Assembly (NCBI GenBank): GCA_029582165.1
Contig: CM055875.1
Span: 31,182,644 to 31,246,643 of the forward strand
Reading direction: 5' to 3'
DNA length: 64,000 nt
From: Portulaca oleracea
Taxonomy: Eukaryota; Streptophyta; Magnoliopsida; Caryophyllales; Portulacaceae
A program made the position numbers and the translations under genes. The notes under the pieces are model-generated. The model was not told the DNA's origin, did no database searches, and worked only from the letters and a program-made list of their open reading frames with translations. Shown in pieces: positions 24,701 to 38,800 of this stretch. Numbering within the stretch: the stretch's first letter is position 1; every line of letters starts with the position of its first letter.

Positions 24701-27700
24701 ACATGGTCGAGATAATGTTTCCTTGCTGTTTCCAATTTTCGAGAACTATCTCAACAAAAAGGTTAGCTTGCTGCCTTTTATATTTATTAGGTGGCCTTTG
24801 ATGCTTGGATTGTATTATTTCAGCGCTCTATACTATCACTTCTTGTCCTTCATCTCTATGGTTTCTTTTCATTTATTTAGGCATCTGATGAAGAGAAGTA
24901 TGATCTAGTTCGTGAGGGAGTGGTTATTTTTACTGGGGCATTAGCAAAACACTTGGCAAAGGTGTGTTGTCATTCTCATTTCTTTTATTGGAGAAGTGGT
25001 GGTGTTTGCTGATAGAATCTGATCTTGATGCCTGAACAGGATGACCCTAAAGTCCATGCTGTTGTCGACAAGTTGTTGGATGTGTTAAACACTCCTTCTG
25101 AAGCTGTGCAAAGGGCAGTCTCAAGTTGCTTGTCGCCTTTAATGCCGTCCAAGCAGGTATTTTTACTATTTTATAAACATATGAATGGGTGAGACTCCGA
25201 TATTTAGTGTAGAGACGGTATCATGGATTGACCATCTACGTAAATTTTGCCTCAGCAATTGTATTTTGGTGTGAATGTTAGGATATGTATTTCCATAATT
25301 CCATGTGTGCATGAGCTTGTAGACTTTGAGCTTTCATTGGAAGCATTTTCCTTTACCCTTTGTTGGTGGGTTAAGGTATAGTGGTTTCTAAATAATTGGA
25401 CAGCAGTTTTTTTTTTTTATTTTTTTTATTTTTATTTTTATAATTGGTGAATGGATGTACAAGGGATGATGTTTTCCTGGATTTCAATCTGAGCCTGCAC
25501 CCCATGTATATTAGCTTGAGCTAGTTGAGTCAATGTGCATTTTAGCTGCAATGCAGCATTAGAGTAGATATTTTTCCATGCTAGTTTCTTCATGATGATG
25601 TGAATGATAATTGGCGATAGACCTGTCAATTCGGTCGGTCGAGCGGTTTCGGGTCGGTCGTATATCGGGTTCAGTAAATACAGGTCGGGTGTATTTCGGG
25701 TTCGGGTAAATACGGACGGTGTATTTCGGTTTCGGGTCAACCCAACGGGTTATGATTGCGACCTTTTTTCGTTTTTTCTTTTTAAAAACGGTCTCTAAAT
25801 ACTACTTTTTGTACAATATACATAATAAAATATGATTATCTTCTAGTAACAATAGATTATTGTAACTATTTTAATTTAAATAAGAGACATAACAAATAAA
25901 TAAGTTGCACTTATAGTTTAATAGTTAAAAATTCCAATGAAAAGTCAAAAATTTTAATAAATTTCAACTTAAAAAGTTAAATTTTCGGGTCAAACGGGCG
26001 GGTTGGGTTTGACCCGCTAAATATCAGGTTCGGTATACTTCGGGTTTAGTTGAAAAAATCGTGTTCAAAACCCAGAAATTTCGGGCGGGTTATCAGGTCG
26101 GGTCAGAATTTGCCAGATCTAATTGGCGATAACCTGTTGTCTCTCTTTACTCCAAGTGAGTCTTACTTTCGAATAATGATGTGAGCAGTAATGACTTGGA
26201 AAGTTCTGATATTGGGATTTTTATAAATTTAAGCTATTTTGCTTGATGTTGAGCTTCTGAAATATTTTGCTTGAGTGTACATAGATTCTTTGTTTCTCTC
26301 GTCATTACGTCGGATGATATTGCATATTCCTTTTTTTTGGGAAATGTGTATAATTAGGGGTAAAACTTCCTCGCGAGTATCTGATGAGAGATTAATCCAA
26401 TAAAGAAATTGAATATCACAGCACTTGTCAAATAGTTAACTTAGAAGATATCATTGGCGAACCTTTTGGACACATTGATTGGCCGTAACAAAAATGATCA
26501 GTTCAGATTTTCTGAGCAGTCTACCTACCTTTTTAGAAACCTACCCACAGAATCATGAAAGGATTGGAATGATGGAAATTGCGAACACTGACAGATTGTT
26601 CTTTGGTCAATTTCATTGTTGATAATGTCAAATATATTGGAACTTTTGAAACAATTTTTGGGTGAATATTTGACTGAGCCTGAGAGGATGTTTGTTTGGA
26701 GGTATAGAGGATGGAAGTGAAGGGGATGAGGTAATGCGTTTAGCATGCGATTTATGTCAGTATCAGTTGGAAGTGAAGAAAAGCTGGGTACGATGACGTG
26801 TACTTGGTCTAAGAGAAATATGTAAAATTGTAAATGCTTGTTTTCTTGCCTGCATTTCTGGTCAAACAAGAGCAGTGAAATGTAACTACTTTCACGTGGT
26901 TTGTCATTAAATAAACCCACTAATGTTTTCTTTTGGCTTTTTTAATTATTTTTTTTTATCTCTCTTCTACTTTTGTTTGTCTGCCCTTTGTCTTTATTTC
27001 CAGGGATTTGGTCAAACAGACTATTAATATCTGTTTCTAGATTAGGCAAATGGTTCTTTTGGATTAGCAAGGTTTGCATTGGCATAGTATGGGTTGCAGG
27101 ATATTTCGGTTGTTCTGGGTTCTGTCATTGGGTTCAATCTATGAGTGGCTTCCCAAGATAACTGAAGCTAGTGACATGTTCACACAACTGAAGGCCAATG
27201 AAGCATCTGTTTCCTGCAAAGCCCTTGGTTTACCATTTATCTTTTGTTGACATTTGGTTGTTCTTTGGTCTATGAACAGTAAGGACTGGGAAATTGGTTG
27301 GGTTTGCAATTTCTGTGATGATCAGCTAGTTAGACTAGCGGTGAAGTGGTCACTAGATCCCACCTAGCTTTGGTATTCAAAGGATTGATGGCTTGCATAT
27401 CGGATGACATTTTGTCGTTGAAAGTTGTAGGTTGATTGATGACTGATGTGGAGAGTTTTTTTTTGCCCCCAACCGAACTGAAACTGGATCAGTTGTGACT
27501 TGAGATTCAGTATCGTCCGACTCATAGGATATAGTGTTTGATGAGTCATTTGTTTGTTTTTCTGTATCTTGTTCATTGCTCCGATGTTTATTTCTTGAAA
27601 TACAAATAAGGTCATTGATAACAAAACCTCTATTGACGATGGAGAATTCTTTGGATTATGTGTTATATGCAGCGTAGAACTCACCCATGGTTAATTAAAG

Positions 27701-30700
27701 TTGAAATCACATGTGGCACAAAGTATGAGAAAAAAAGTACAAGAAAACTCTACTACTGAAAAATAAGACATCCATTCTGTTTTTTATTGTGCCAATCTTT
27801 TCTTCTATTTTACTTGGTGCCACATATATTTTGACCAAGCATTCCTGCTGGAGATCTCCTTGGATGTTTACATTCAATCCCTGTCTCTGTAAGTTTTACT
27901 GACATCCAATAGCTGGGCGATGCCTCTGACCAAGATATTTTTCCTTGTACTATCTTAAGTAGATGGTGGCATTGGGCACCTTGAATTCAAAATATTTATG
28001 ATTGTAGTTCACTTCATGCAAGACTCAACAAAAGATCCCCACAACTATTGCAACTTCAGGGTCGCATTCTTGGATTTATTTGATAAGTCGGCCGCAGAGA
28101 GCGTTTTGTAAATGGGAGGCATCCTCTTGTTGTCCATTAATATATCTTCTGATTACATATAAAAGAAACAACCGCCATAACTTTAGCGATCCTGGTGATT
28201 CCTTAGTGTGATTCAGTCCCTTTGGCTTTGTTTCTATATGCTTTTTATTGAATAGTATGCTCAAAGTTAATGATGAATGACAACATAGGAGGTCTGTTTA
28301 CAAAGGAAATTGTGATGGCTTATTCTGCTGATGCTCTCTTATTTTTCTATTGCTTAGGAAGATGCACCGTTGCTTGTTTCAAGGCTGCTCAGTCAAATGA
28401 TGAAGAGTGACAAATATGGTGAGCGTCGTGGGGCAGCATTTGGGCTTGCTGGGGTTGTGAAGGGATTTGGCATCTCATGCTTGAAGAAGTATGGTATTGC
28501 TACAGCATTACGGGAAGCTCTTATTGACAGGCATGTTCCCCTGTTCTCTTTAGTTTATTTAACTTAACAGAATATGTGTTTCAATGTTGATAAATTCATT
28601 TTATTTTCTTTAAGGGATCCTGTAACAATTATGTTTTAGTTAGATGAAAGATCCTACTTTTACACAATATTAGCACCCGCCTTACTGAAAGTCTCTCCTT
28701 CATGTGGTGAAGCTATTGAACTCTATCATTGAGTGGTTTTCTTGAACATCGTTATAGCAATTTAGGTCTGATGTGTTAGGTGGAGCAACCCTTAAATATT
28801 TATGTTTTATGGGTTTGTTAGGTGGGGTGTGTGTGTGTTTGGGGGGGGGGGGGGATAGGGAAGGGGAGTTTTGGGTTGTTTCTGACATAGGTATTCTGGA
28901 TTGGAAATGTCAGAGAAACATGGTGGGTATCCAATAAGATGCATCTGCCAACTTCTTTTTGGGTTCTTCTTTGTGGACTATGCTTTGTTAGTCCTGATTC
29001 GTTATTTAGTTGGGTGTGCAATGGAAATGATGACAAGCTGCACATTTGTAAGATTGTTGTTTTTGGGTTCTTCTGAAACTATTATGCCCAACCAACGATT
29101 TCATGTTTGATCTTGTATGATCAAAGCTGATATGCCCTTCTTGAAGTTATACTCTTACAGATTGCATGCACTTCTGAGTCTTCTGACCCATTATTCATGT
29201 ACTTGTGCTGTTTTAATGTTTCTTTAAGTGCAAATAATTTGATATATGTTTCTTTTGGGTTCGAATTTCTCTGACTTATGTCTTTGAGTCCTTTTTTTAA
29301 TCTTCAGGAATTCTGCGAAATGCCGTGAGGGAGCACTACTTGGTTTTGAGTGTCTTTGTGAGAAGCTTGGAAAACTATTTGAACCGTATGTATTTACATC
29401 GTGGCACACAAGTTTTCATTTACACCCACTGTTTTATGCCCAACTTCTACTTTAATCAAATTATGTGATCTGCCTCATAAAAATGTCTTGCTCACAATTT
29501 CTTTTGTGTTCTCAGCTATGTCATTCAGATGTTGCCATTAATTTTGGTGTCATTCTCTGATCAAGTTGCTGCTGTTCGTGAAGCTTCTGAATGTGCTGCA
29601 CGAGCCATGATGTCACAACTTACTGCACAAGGGGTTAAACTTGTTCTTCCGTCTCTTTTGAAGGTACCCCTTGTTCCTACATCCACTCTACTTATTGAAG
29701 TCATATGGAATTCTATTTAGCTGGGTTTAATCACAGTGCTATATGTGATGTGGTTGTATCTTTTTCTGTTTTTGTTGAGGGTTACTAACATGGGCTTAGC
29801 TGTGTAATATTGGCAGACTACCTTGCAATCAGAATGGAAAGGCTTGTCTTCTTGTATTTACTCTGGTTTTATGTGTAGTTGATTGGCATGTTGCTAGGTG
29901 GAAGACCTTTGGGATGTGCAGCACTTTATGTACAATTTACATTTGTACATACTAATTACTACCTCCGTCCCAATTTATTTGTCCTTATACCTAATTTTAC
30001 AAGTCCAATGCACATTGGTAATAGTATGAAGGGTTTGTAAATTGCCAAAACTACCCCTCAAAATCCTTTGCACAAAAAACTAAAAATTGTTGAACTTGTA
30101 AATAAATTCATTTATTGGGGGTAAAATAGGAATGTCAACTATTGGAACTGTAGAAGTGACAAATAAAAAGGGACAAAGAAATTAGTTATTAGGACAAATA
30201 AATTGGGACGAAGGTAGTAGTAATTACCAGTGTAATAAGAAGCTTGGAATAGGAAAAGCTTGACTGGATACCCTCATTGCTGTACTTCATTTGTTGGACC
30301 CTTAGGAGTAAGAGGTTTTCTGATGAGTATTTTTTTATTTTGTTTGATTAGAAATTTTTTCTTCACCTGCTATCTGGTTTTGTGCTTGCTGTTGGTGATT
30401 ATTTCTAGCGTTCGGTGGTGAATCTTAGTGCAGTTAGGTTTTGTGGTTTAGTTGTAAATTCGTTGCAGCTTTGTGTGGATGGAACTCAATATTATTCTTT
30501 TTTTTTTCTCGGCTGTGCATAGATGGTCATGGATCTGTTTCGATTTAAGTGTGAAAAGGCCTAAGCTATAATTGAGTTACGATGGATAGTGTCATTGATT
30601 TTTGTCTAATGGGTTTTGCCTCTGGTTCCAGGGTCTTGAGGATAAGGCTTGGCGAACTAAACAAAGTAGTGTACAACTGCTTGGTGCAATGGCTTATTGT

Positions 30701-33700
30701 GCTCCACAACAATTATCCCAATGCTTGCCAAAGATTGTGCCTAAACTAACAGAGGTACTTTCTTTGTAGTCCTGAATAAGGCACCGTCTTTAGGCTGGAT
30801 TGTTATCAATTATTTCCTAATATGGAGGTTATATGATTTTGCAGGTTTTGACAGATACCCATCCAAAGGTTCAGTCAGCTGGGCAGACAGCACTTCAACA
30901 GGTACCGTCGTCTTTTACCATTTTTTTTTTTTTGGGGGGGGGGGGGTGTTGATGTTATTTCTGCAGTTCTATTCAGATTGAAGATCTTGCTCTTCTTTTT
31001 TTCAGGTTGGAAGTGTGATAAAGAATCCAGAAATTGCTTCCCTTGTCCCTACTTTATTGAAGGCACTAACAGATCCCAATGATCATACAAAATATGCATT
31101 GGACATACTTCTGCAAGTAAGGCTTATATACTGTAGTATTGATTAGGCATTTGACACTTCACTTTTTCTGAGAGATTATGTTATTAATTGCAGACTACTT
31201 TCGTCAACTCCGTTGATGCTCCTTCACTTGCCCTTTTGGTACCCATTGTGCATAGAGGGTTAAGAGAAAGAAGTGCAGAGACCAAGAAGAAAGCTGCCCA
31301 AATTGTAGGAAACATGTGCTCATTAGTGACAGAGCCCAAGGACATGATACCCTATATCGGTTTGCTCCTTCCTGAAGTGAAAAAGGTACGTTAGTCTTGG
31401 CAGTTCTCTCTTCTGTGTCATAGTTCTGTAATACCTTTGTCTTCTGAAAAATTTTTCAGGTGCTTGTTGATCCTATACCAGAAGTTCGATCTGTTGCTGC
31501 CAGAGCTTTGGGTTCACTTTTAAGAGGAATGGGTGAAGAGAATTTCCCAGATCTGGTTCCATGGCTTTTGGAAACTCTTAAATCAGATGGCAGTAATGTG
31601 GAACGGTCTGGTGCTGCACAAGGATTAAGTGAGGTGAGTTTGTTGAACGAACTTGTGGTGTCAATTGCGTTGTGTTCTTTCTCAACTGTAGACATGAAAA
31701 ATGATAAAGTATTATGCATGTAGGGGCAATGGAAAAGGATTTCATAACAAGGTTCCACCAAAAATAAGGAAACTTTTTGTTTTCCTTTTTTTAAAAAAAA
31801 TTAGCAATGTCTGCCCTTCTGATCTACTCCTTTATTGATTGACCAATTAGCTATATAAAACTTATTTGCTCCCCCTGCCTCCTGTTTCTATTCCCCATTT
31901 GTTTATTGCCATCTTTCTTTTGCCTATCTAAACAACTGAAAATTAGAGAGGAAGAAAAATAAAATTTCCTTATGGTTCCATTTGATTTTTGTATAATGAA
32001 AAGCAAAGGAAAGATTCTCTCCTAACTAATCTAGTTTAAAAAGTCCCTTCCTTCCCTCTAATCCCTGACTTGACTCTCTTCATCCTCCTTTTTTTCCTTC
32101 CTCTCTTCCACTATATTGGCTTATCACATTTTCCTCCTTTCCTCTCAAGTTTGGAAGGAAAATGTTGCTTACTAAATCAATCTAATAATCCCTCCATATT
32201 CTATTCTTCCATATTTCTTCAAGTGAAATGTATGGAAATCATTTTAACTTCTTTTTGTCTTTCCACCTCACTTTTCTAAGAATCAAATGGAGCATGTGTT
32301 AGTGTCTTAGGACCCTAGCAAGCCCTAGAAGATGATTGGGACATGTGGTTTTCAGTTTTGTTGAGGTCTTGAGGCAATGGCTGGGTGTGGCTGGTTTATG
32401 GGCAATGAGTTTTGGCTTCTGAAAAGAGGTCATCGGTGTGCTGTAAGCTTAAAATGGAAGAGCCATGGTTACTTACAGTCATGTGCACTTCTGTCTCAAA
32501 TCTACCCACCGTTTTGAACTCCTTAATGGATTCACTGCCTGTCTTAGATTGATCAACAAAAAACTTGCTGCCTGTCTTATAGAAAGCTTGCAAATGATTT
32601 ATTTGCTACTTGAATTCTACGTATTTCTAAATTGCACCTATAATCGTGAAGTTGTCAAGACTTGTGCCTATAAGAGTATGACTGTTTTTTGGCCCGTCGG
32701 TTCTATAATATAATACAGTTTTTGGTTTAGGAGAATTCCTTTTGATTGCACACATAATTGTTTTGACATTACTCACTGATTTCTGATAGTCAAAGACTGC
32801 CACTGTCAAACTTTGGGGTTTCCAATTTGGACCTTTTGAGGCCCTTGATTTGAAGTGGTGCCCTGACTTTCTCTCTTCTACCCCCCCCCCCCCCCATATG
32901 TTGGCTTCCGATCTACTTGTTTCTTGGTGGCTTGTTGGGATCTGGATTTCCTGCTCATTTTCTTGCTTTGGTTTTCCTTCAGGTTTTGGCTGCGCTTGGC
33001 ATAGATTACTTTGAGAATCTTCTTCCTGATGTTATAAAGAATTGCTCTCATCAAAAATCTTATGTTCGTGAGGGCTATTTGATTGTTTTCAAGGTATAAT
33101 TTTTCCAGCCTTTGTTTCTAAAATATTATGATGGGTTTTCAATTTAAGCCCGTGATGTAATTGCTATTTTTTCCTTTCTTTTGGTAGTATTTGCCTAGGT
33201 CGCTTGGTGTGCAATTTCAGAACTATTTGCAGCAGGTGCTGCCAGCTATTCTTGATGGTAAGTGATTCCTAGAGAAATATTGCTTGATAACGACATTAAA
33301 TGTCTCTCCAAATATAGGATGGTGATTACAGTCCCCCCCCCCCCCTCCCCCCCACACACACACCAAAAAAAGAAAAATACATAAAAAATCTGATCAAAAG
33401 AAAGTCCTGTAATTAACTTTCACATGATATTGTTTCAGGTCTTGCTGATGAAAATGAATCGGTTCGCGATGCGGCTCTTAGTGCTGGACATGTCCTCGTC
33501 GAGCACTATGCTGCAACGTGAGTGCTTTTGCTGTCTTTGGACATTTTGTTTTGTTTTTCTGCCCTTTTCCTTTTTTTTTTGAAAAGTTGGCCTTCTTAAT
33601 CCAGAAAGTAGCTTTGAGTTAGACATCATGGGTGGCATACTGGGATGATGACATCCCCTTGGACTGGATTTAATACAAATTTAAGATTACTGCCCCCACC

Positions 33701-33749
33701 CCATCCCACTCCACCGCACCCCATCCCACCCCACCCCCCACCACCAACA

Positions 33750-33803
<54 letters not shown>

Positions 33804-35824
33804 ATAGATACCTCACCTCTGATTACTGTGAGATCAATTACTGCTGCTCTTCCATCTGACCAATGTCCTTGGCCTCCCACCACTCTGCCCAAGAAAATAG
33901 GGTCAACATGTTGGTGGTTCCTTATTCTGATAGGATGTGTTGAAGCACGAAGTCGCGAATGTATGATGCTGAAATTTCTGCATCTCATATTCTGTTAAAG
34001 AACTACAGGGACATGGTTTCTACATTATCCGACACCCTTTGCCCATGGATTAATTTCGGTTTCTTTTTTTTTTTCTTGGTTTTTTTTGGGAAAAATAGTC
34101 TGATTTGAAATATGAAGAATGCTGGATTGGAGTAAGAAGACTATCTTAGCCCCTGGATTAAATTATTCGAACAACTGTGCATTTTAAAGAGGAGAATGGG
34201 GATATACTATATAGTCTTGTTTTGACATGATGTGTGGTTTGAGATTAGCCACTCAAGTCTCAGATCTCTCATCTATATAGGAAATCTCCCTCTTAAAGGC
34301 TTGGCTCTTTGTTTGGGAAGCAACACATAGGAGAACCCTCACTCGTGATAATTACAAAAGGGGGAGGATTTTGGTTAATAGGTGTTTTATGTGCAAGAAG
34401 GATCTTGAATCACCGGATCATTTATTGCCTACATTGTGACTTTGCTAGTTCTCTTTGGGTGCTTAGGTGTTGCTTGAGTTGTTCCTTTTTAGTTAGAAGT
34501 CATCTTCTTGCTTGGGAGGGTGTCTTTTGTAGGAAACTAAAGAGAAAGATTGCCATGGTTATACCACATGTGATTTTTTGGGGTATTTGGAGAGAAATGA
34601 ACCAAAGGGTTTTTGAGGGAGTTGACACTCCTCTTTAGAGCTCGGAAGGAAATTTTGTCTAATCTCTTTTCTTTTGGTTTAATGGGAATTGTAGCTCTTC
34701 CTCTTTTAATTTTTTGAAGTCCGAATGAATGGGAAGAAAGTGTGTTGAATCTTTTGACGACGCTAGCTGATTTCAATATTGCTATCGAAGGGAATGATGA
34801 CATTGTTTGGCCTCTTCATACAAGTAGGAAGTTTACTGTAAACTTTTGTCATAAAGCGATGTGTATGGAGTCTACAAATTGAGTTCCCTTATCGAGGTAT
34901 TTGGAAGTATAAAGTTCCCACCAATTCGTATTGAAGACTTGGTTAAGAGGAGAAATTTTAAGTTGGCTAGTAAATATTCCCGTTTTCAAAAGGAAGAGAC
35001 TATAAACCACCTTCTTAATCTTTGCTGATGGGTATCTGTTTTAAGGAGTACTGTGTTTTCTTTGATAAGGGTTAGTTGGGTGCAGTCTCAAGAATTAAGT
35101 GATGTTCTAGTGGCTTGGAAATGAAGATTGAAGAAGAGCCAAATTCTTGTTGTGTGGAATTTGATACCTTTAACGGTTTGGTTTTGCACTTGGAAGGAGG
35201 GAAGCTCTTGGATTTTTGAGGGCAAGACTAGAACTTTTAATGATTTTTAGCTTTATTCCTTGGAAAATTTGTTTAGTTTGTGTAAAGTTTTTGATGACAG
35301 TACAAAGATCATCTTCTTGTATTTTGTTGATGCGTTGTTAGAGAGCCTGGGGGGTTTATGGATTTGTGTATTGTTGAGTTTGCCCCCTTTTGTAAATGAG
35401 TGACATCCCCTTGGTCTTTGCTCGTATATCTTTTGGTTACTTACAAAAGAAAAACTGAAAATGTCAAATTGCTGAACCTGGTTCAATTGTGAATAGAAGC
35501 CAATGTGGACACTTGTGTACTGTCACATAGTCTGTAAGAAATTATGGTACTTGGACTCGACTAGTGTCGTGCAACTTGGGCATGTGTATTTTGTGGAATT
35601 TAGAGATGGGAGATTGTAGTTCCTTTGTCATCCTTATTTGTGGCTTTTTGCATGAAAATGAGCTTTGTTCACTCTCCTCCATTTCAACTTAATGTCTGGG
35701 TAGGTATTTTCTTACTGTAGGGAAATATTTCCTTGTGGACCACTAGATGGTAACTGTGGGAGATTGTGTTTTCTGTAGTGGTAAGAGAATATGTTTGGGG
35801 TTTATGTGGAGAAGGGGGGGGGGG

Positions 35825-35857
<33 letters not shown>

Positions 35858-38800
35858 CTGCCATGAAGGAAATGATACCTATTTGATATACTTTCATTCC
35901 ATTTGCTTTATTCCTTATATATAGTTATATTCTTCAGTATTGTGTGCTGTATTTATTTTGTTTTATGCTTCAGGTCCTTGCCTCTACTACTTCCGGCAAT
36001 TGAGGATGGAATTTTCAATGATAGTTGGCGTATTAGACAGAGTTCTGTTGAATTGTTGGGAGATTTATTGTTCAAGGTGGGTAATGTTGAATGTTTTTTC
36101 TTGTTCTTTTCTATCTTTTTCCCCTGCTGTAGCTGTTTTACAGGTTAGTTTAGTTATTAGTTGAGTCATCATAGTGTCTGTTACCGAATACCATTTTTGC
36201 CGGGGGAAATCCTATGCAGGTTGCTGGAACATCTGGCAAAGCATTGCTTGAGGGAGGTAGTGATGATGAAGGTGCTAGTACAGAAGCACAGGGGCGTGCT
36301 ATCATTGAGGTCCTTGGCCGAGAAAAGCGTAATGAAGTCCTTGCTGCCTTATACATGGTTCGCACTGATGTTAGTGTCACAGTGCGTCAGGTAATTGCAC
36401 AATTCTGTCTAGCACTGATGAAGTCCTTGCTGCCTTCTTTGGTTTTGTTTAATCTATTATGTTTGAATTTGGAAAATTAGCTACTTTTTTTTTCCCCCTG
36501 TTAGGCTGCATTGCATGTATGGAAGACAGTTGTGGCAAATACGCCTAAGACGCTTAAGGAAATTATGCCTGTTCTTATGGATACCCTCATATCATCTCTT
36601 GCATCACCGTCCAATGAGAGACGACAGGTTTGTCAATGTTTTTGTTAAGTAGTATATGGAGAAACTTTTCTGGACTGTGATTGTTATTTCTGTTTGCTTT
36701 GTCTTATAGGTTGCTGGACGGTCATTGGGTGAGCTTGTAAAGAAGCTTGGCGAGAGGGTGCTTCCACTGATTATACCTATTTTATCTAAAGGACTAAGAG
36801 ATCCAGATCCAGGCAGAAGACAAGTATGAAGAATTTCCTGTTTTTAAACACATATCATGCTTACTGAAGATTTCTGCATATGATATGTTTGTGGAAAGAT
36901 TTTGTTTTTCCCCCTAGTTTATAACTTTATATATTACAGTGTGTCTTAATTTTTATAACATCTGCATGTGAATTGAATGTGTTCTGGTTTTATTTTCCTT
37001 GTTGATTTTGTTGCATATTTGAAATCAGCCTCCCTGCTTGTAGGGGTTACTGGAAGGATTGCTATGCATTGATCATGAGCTTCACCTGTCTGGTTCTGCA
37101 TACACAGATGTGCATTTTTCTTTTTTTTTTCCCTTTTTTTTTGTGGGGGGGGGGGGGGGGGGGGCTTGTGTGGTTGTCTCAATTTTGTTAGGATTGGTGT
37201 GTTGCAGTAGTTGGGATCAGTACTGCCCCAATCCCTATTAGTTGATTGTTTAAGCTTTTGCACATAAGCCACTAAAACTAGCTTTTATCTTTGCAAAACA
37301 AACTTCCCTTGAGCCTTTTGTGGCACAAAGGTGAGGAGAGAGAAAAACAAAGAGTAAGAGGGGCCTAACATTGAAAAAAAGCAAATGCAAAACCAATTAG
37401 TAAGGGTAAATTTGTAAAAATAACTGTTACTATATCTTTGGATTGTAAAGCAATGTATATTGTGGGACAGAACATGTTAGTTAAAGCAACTATCAAACTG
37501 GGAAAGAGAGAGTATTGCATTTTTGTTAAATTCTGTTTGTTTCCCCTTATTTGTTTCCCCGTAACTGACCTCCTTGGTTCATTCAAATAGCATAATTCTA
37601 TTTCTAATTGTTGATGATGGTGACAGTGAAGATGCTGTGATGAGTTGGTTGACATCTAACAATTATGTGTTTTCTGGATAGGGTGTTTGCATCGGTTTGA
37701 GTGAGGTGATGGGAAGTGCTGGAAAGAGTCAGCTGTTGAGTTTTATGGATGAGCTTATCCCTACAATTCGTACTGCACTTTGTGATAGGTTTGCCTATTA
37801 TTTTTGTTCATATGATTTTCGTGAAATATTTCTTCTTTAAGACTGACCTGTGGTAGGATCTTGTTTGAATTCTTGAATCCATTTCTGAGCGAGTAATGCA
37901 TCAATTGAAATCGATCATTCCTTGCCTTGCACTACAGTGAGCCCGAGGTCCGTGAATCAGCAGGAATGGCATTCAGTACGCTTTACAAGGTTCCCCCCTC
38001 CTCCCTTCTCGTAACTTTATCTAACTGTGTTCCTTCTACGAGCTGGGAGTTGCTGAAACTTTATATCCTTTAGAGTGCTGGTTTGCAAGCAATCGATGAG
38101 ATTGTCCCAACTCTTCTGCATGCTTTAGAAGATGATGAAACTTCCGATACTGCTTTGGATGGTCTTAAACAAATCTTAAGGTTAGTGCCCTCAATTGTTC
38201 GCATGTCAAATTAAGCCAGTGGCGTAACTGTATTTTGTAACTAGTTTTCATCTCTAAACTTTGCCCACAGTGTGAGAACTACAGCTGTGTTGCCCCATAT
38301 TTTGCCCAAGTTGGTTCAGCTTCCTCTCAGGTATTTATGGATTCACTATATTATTGTATATTGTTTCCATAAGATGGATCTACTGAAGAGTAACTTTGCT
38401 GTTTGCTATTACTTTAGTGAGTTTAATGCACATGCTCTTGGAGCTTTGGCGGAGGTTGCTGGCCCTGGTCTCAATTTCCATCTCAGTACTGTTCTTCCGG
38501 CGTTGCTTTCAGCTATGAGTGATGGCAATGTGGTATGCCAGTATGCAAGATTCTTGTTTCTACCCCCCCCCCCCCACCCACAAAAAAAAAATGTGCGCGC
38601 AGGTTTTCAATGAAAGAGCGGAGAAAAAAAAATGAGGCATTAGCTAATGCTACACATATGTGCTTTTTCTGAGTAACTTTATTGGCACTACAGGATGTTC
38701 AAGATTTAGCTAAGCAGGCAGCAGAGACTGTCGTATTGGTCATTGATGAGGAAGGCATTGAATCTTTGTTATCAGAGCTTACCAAAGGCTGTGGTGACAG

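Noticed and set aside
33626..33998. Long open frames on both strands through the CA repeat
   Set aside because: They are low-complexity translations of a microsatellite and C-rich tract inside GCN1 intron 38.
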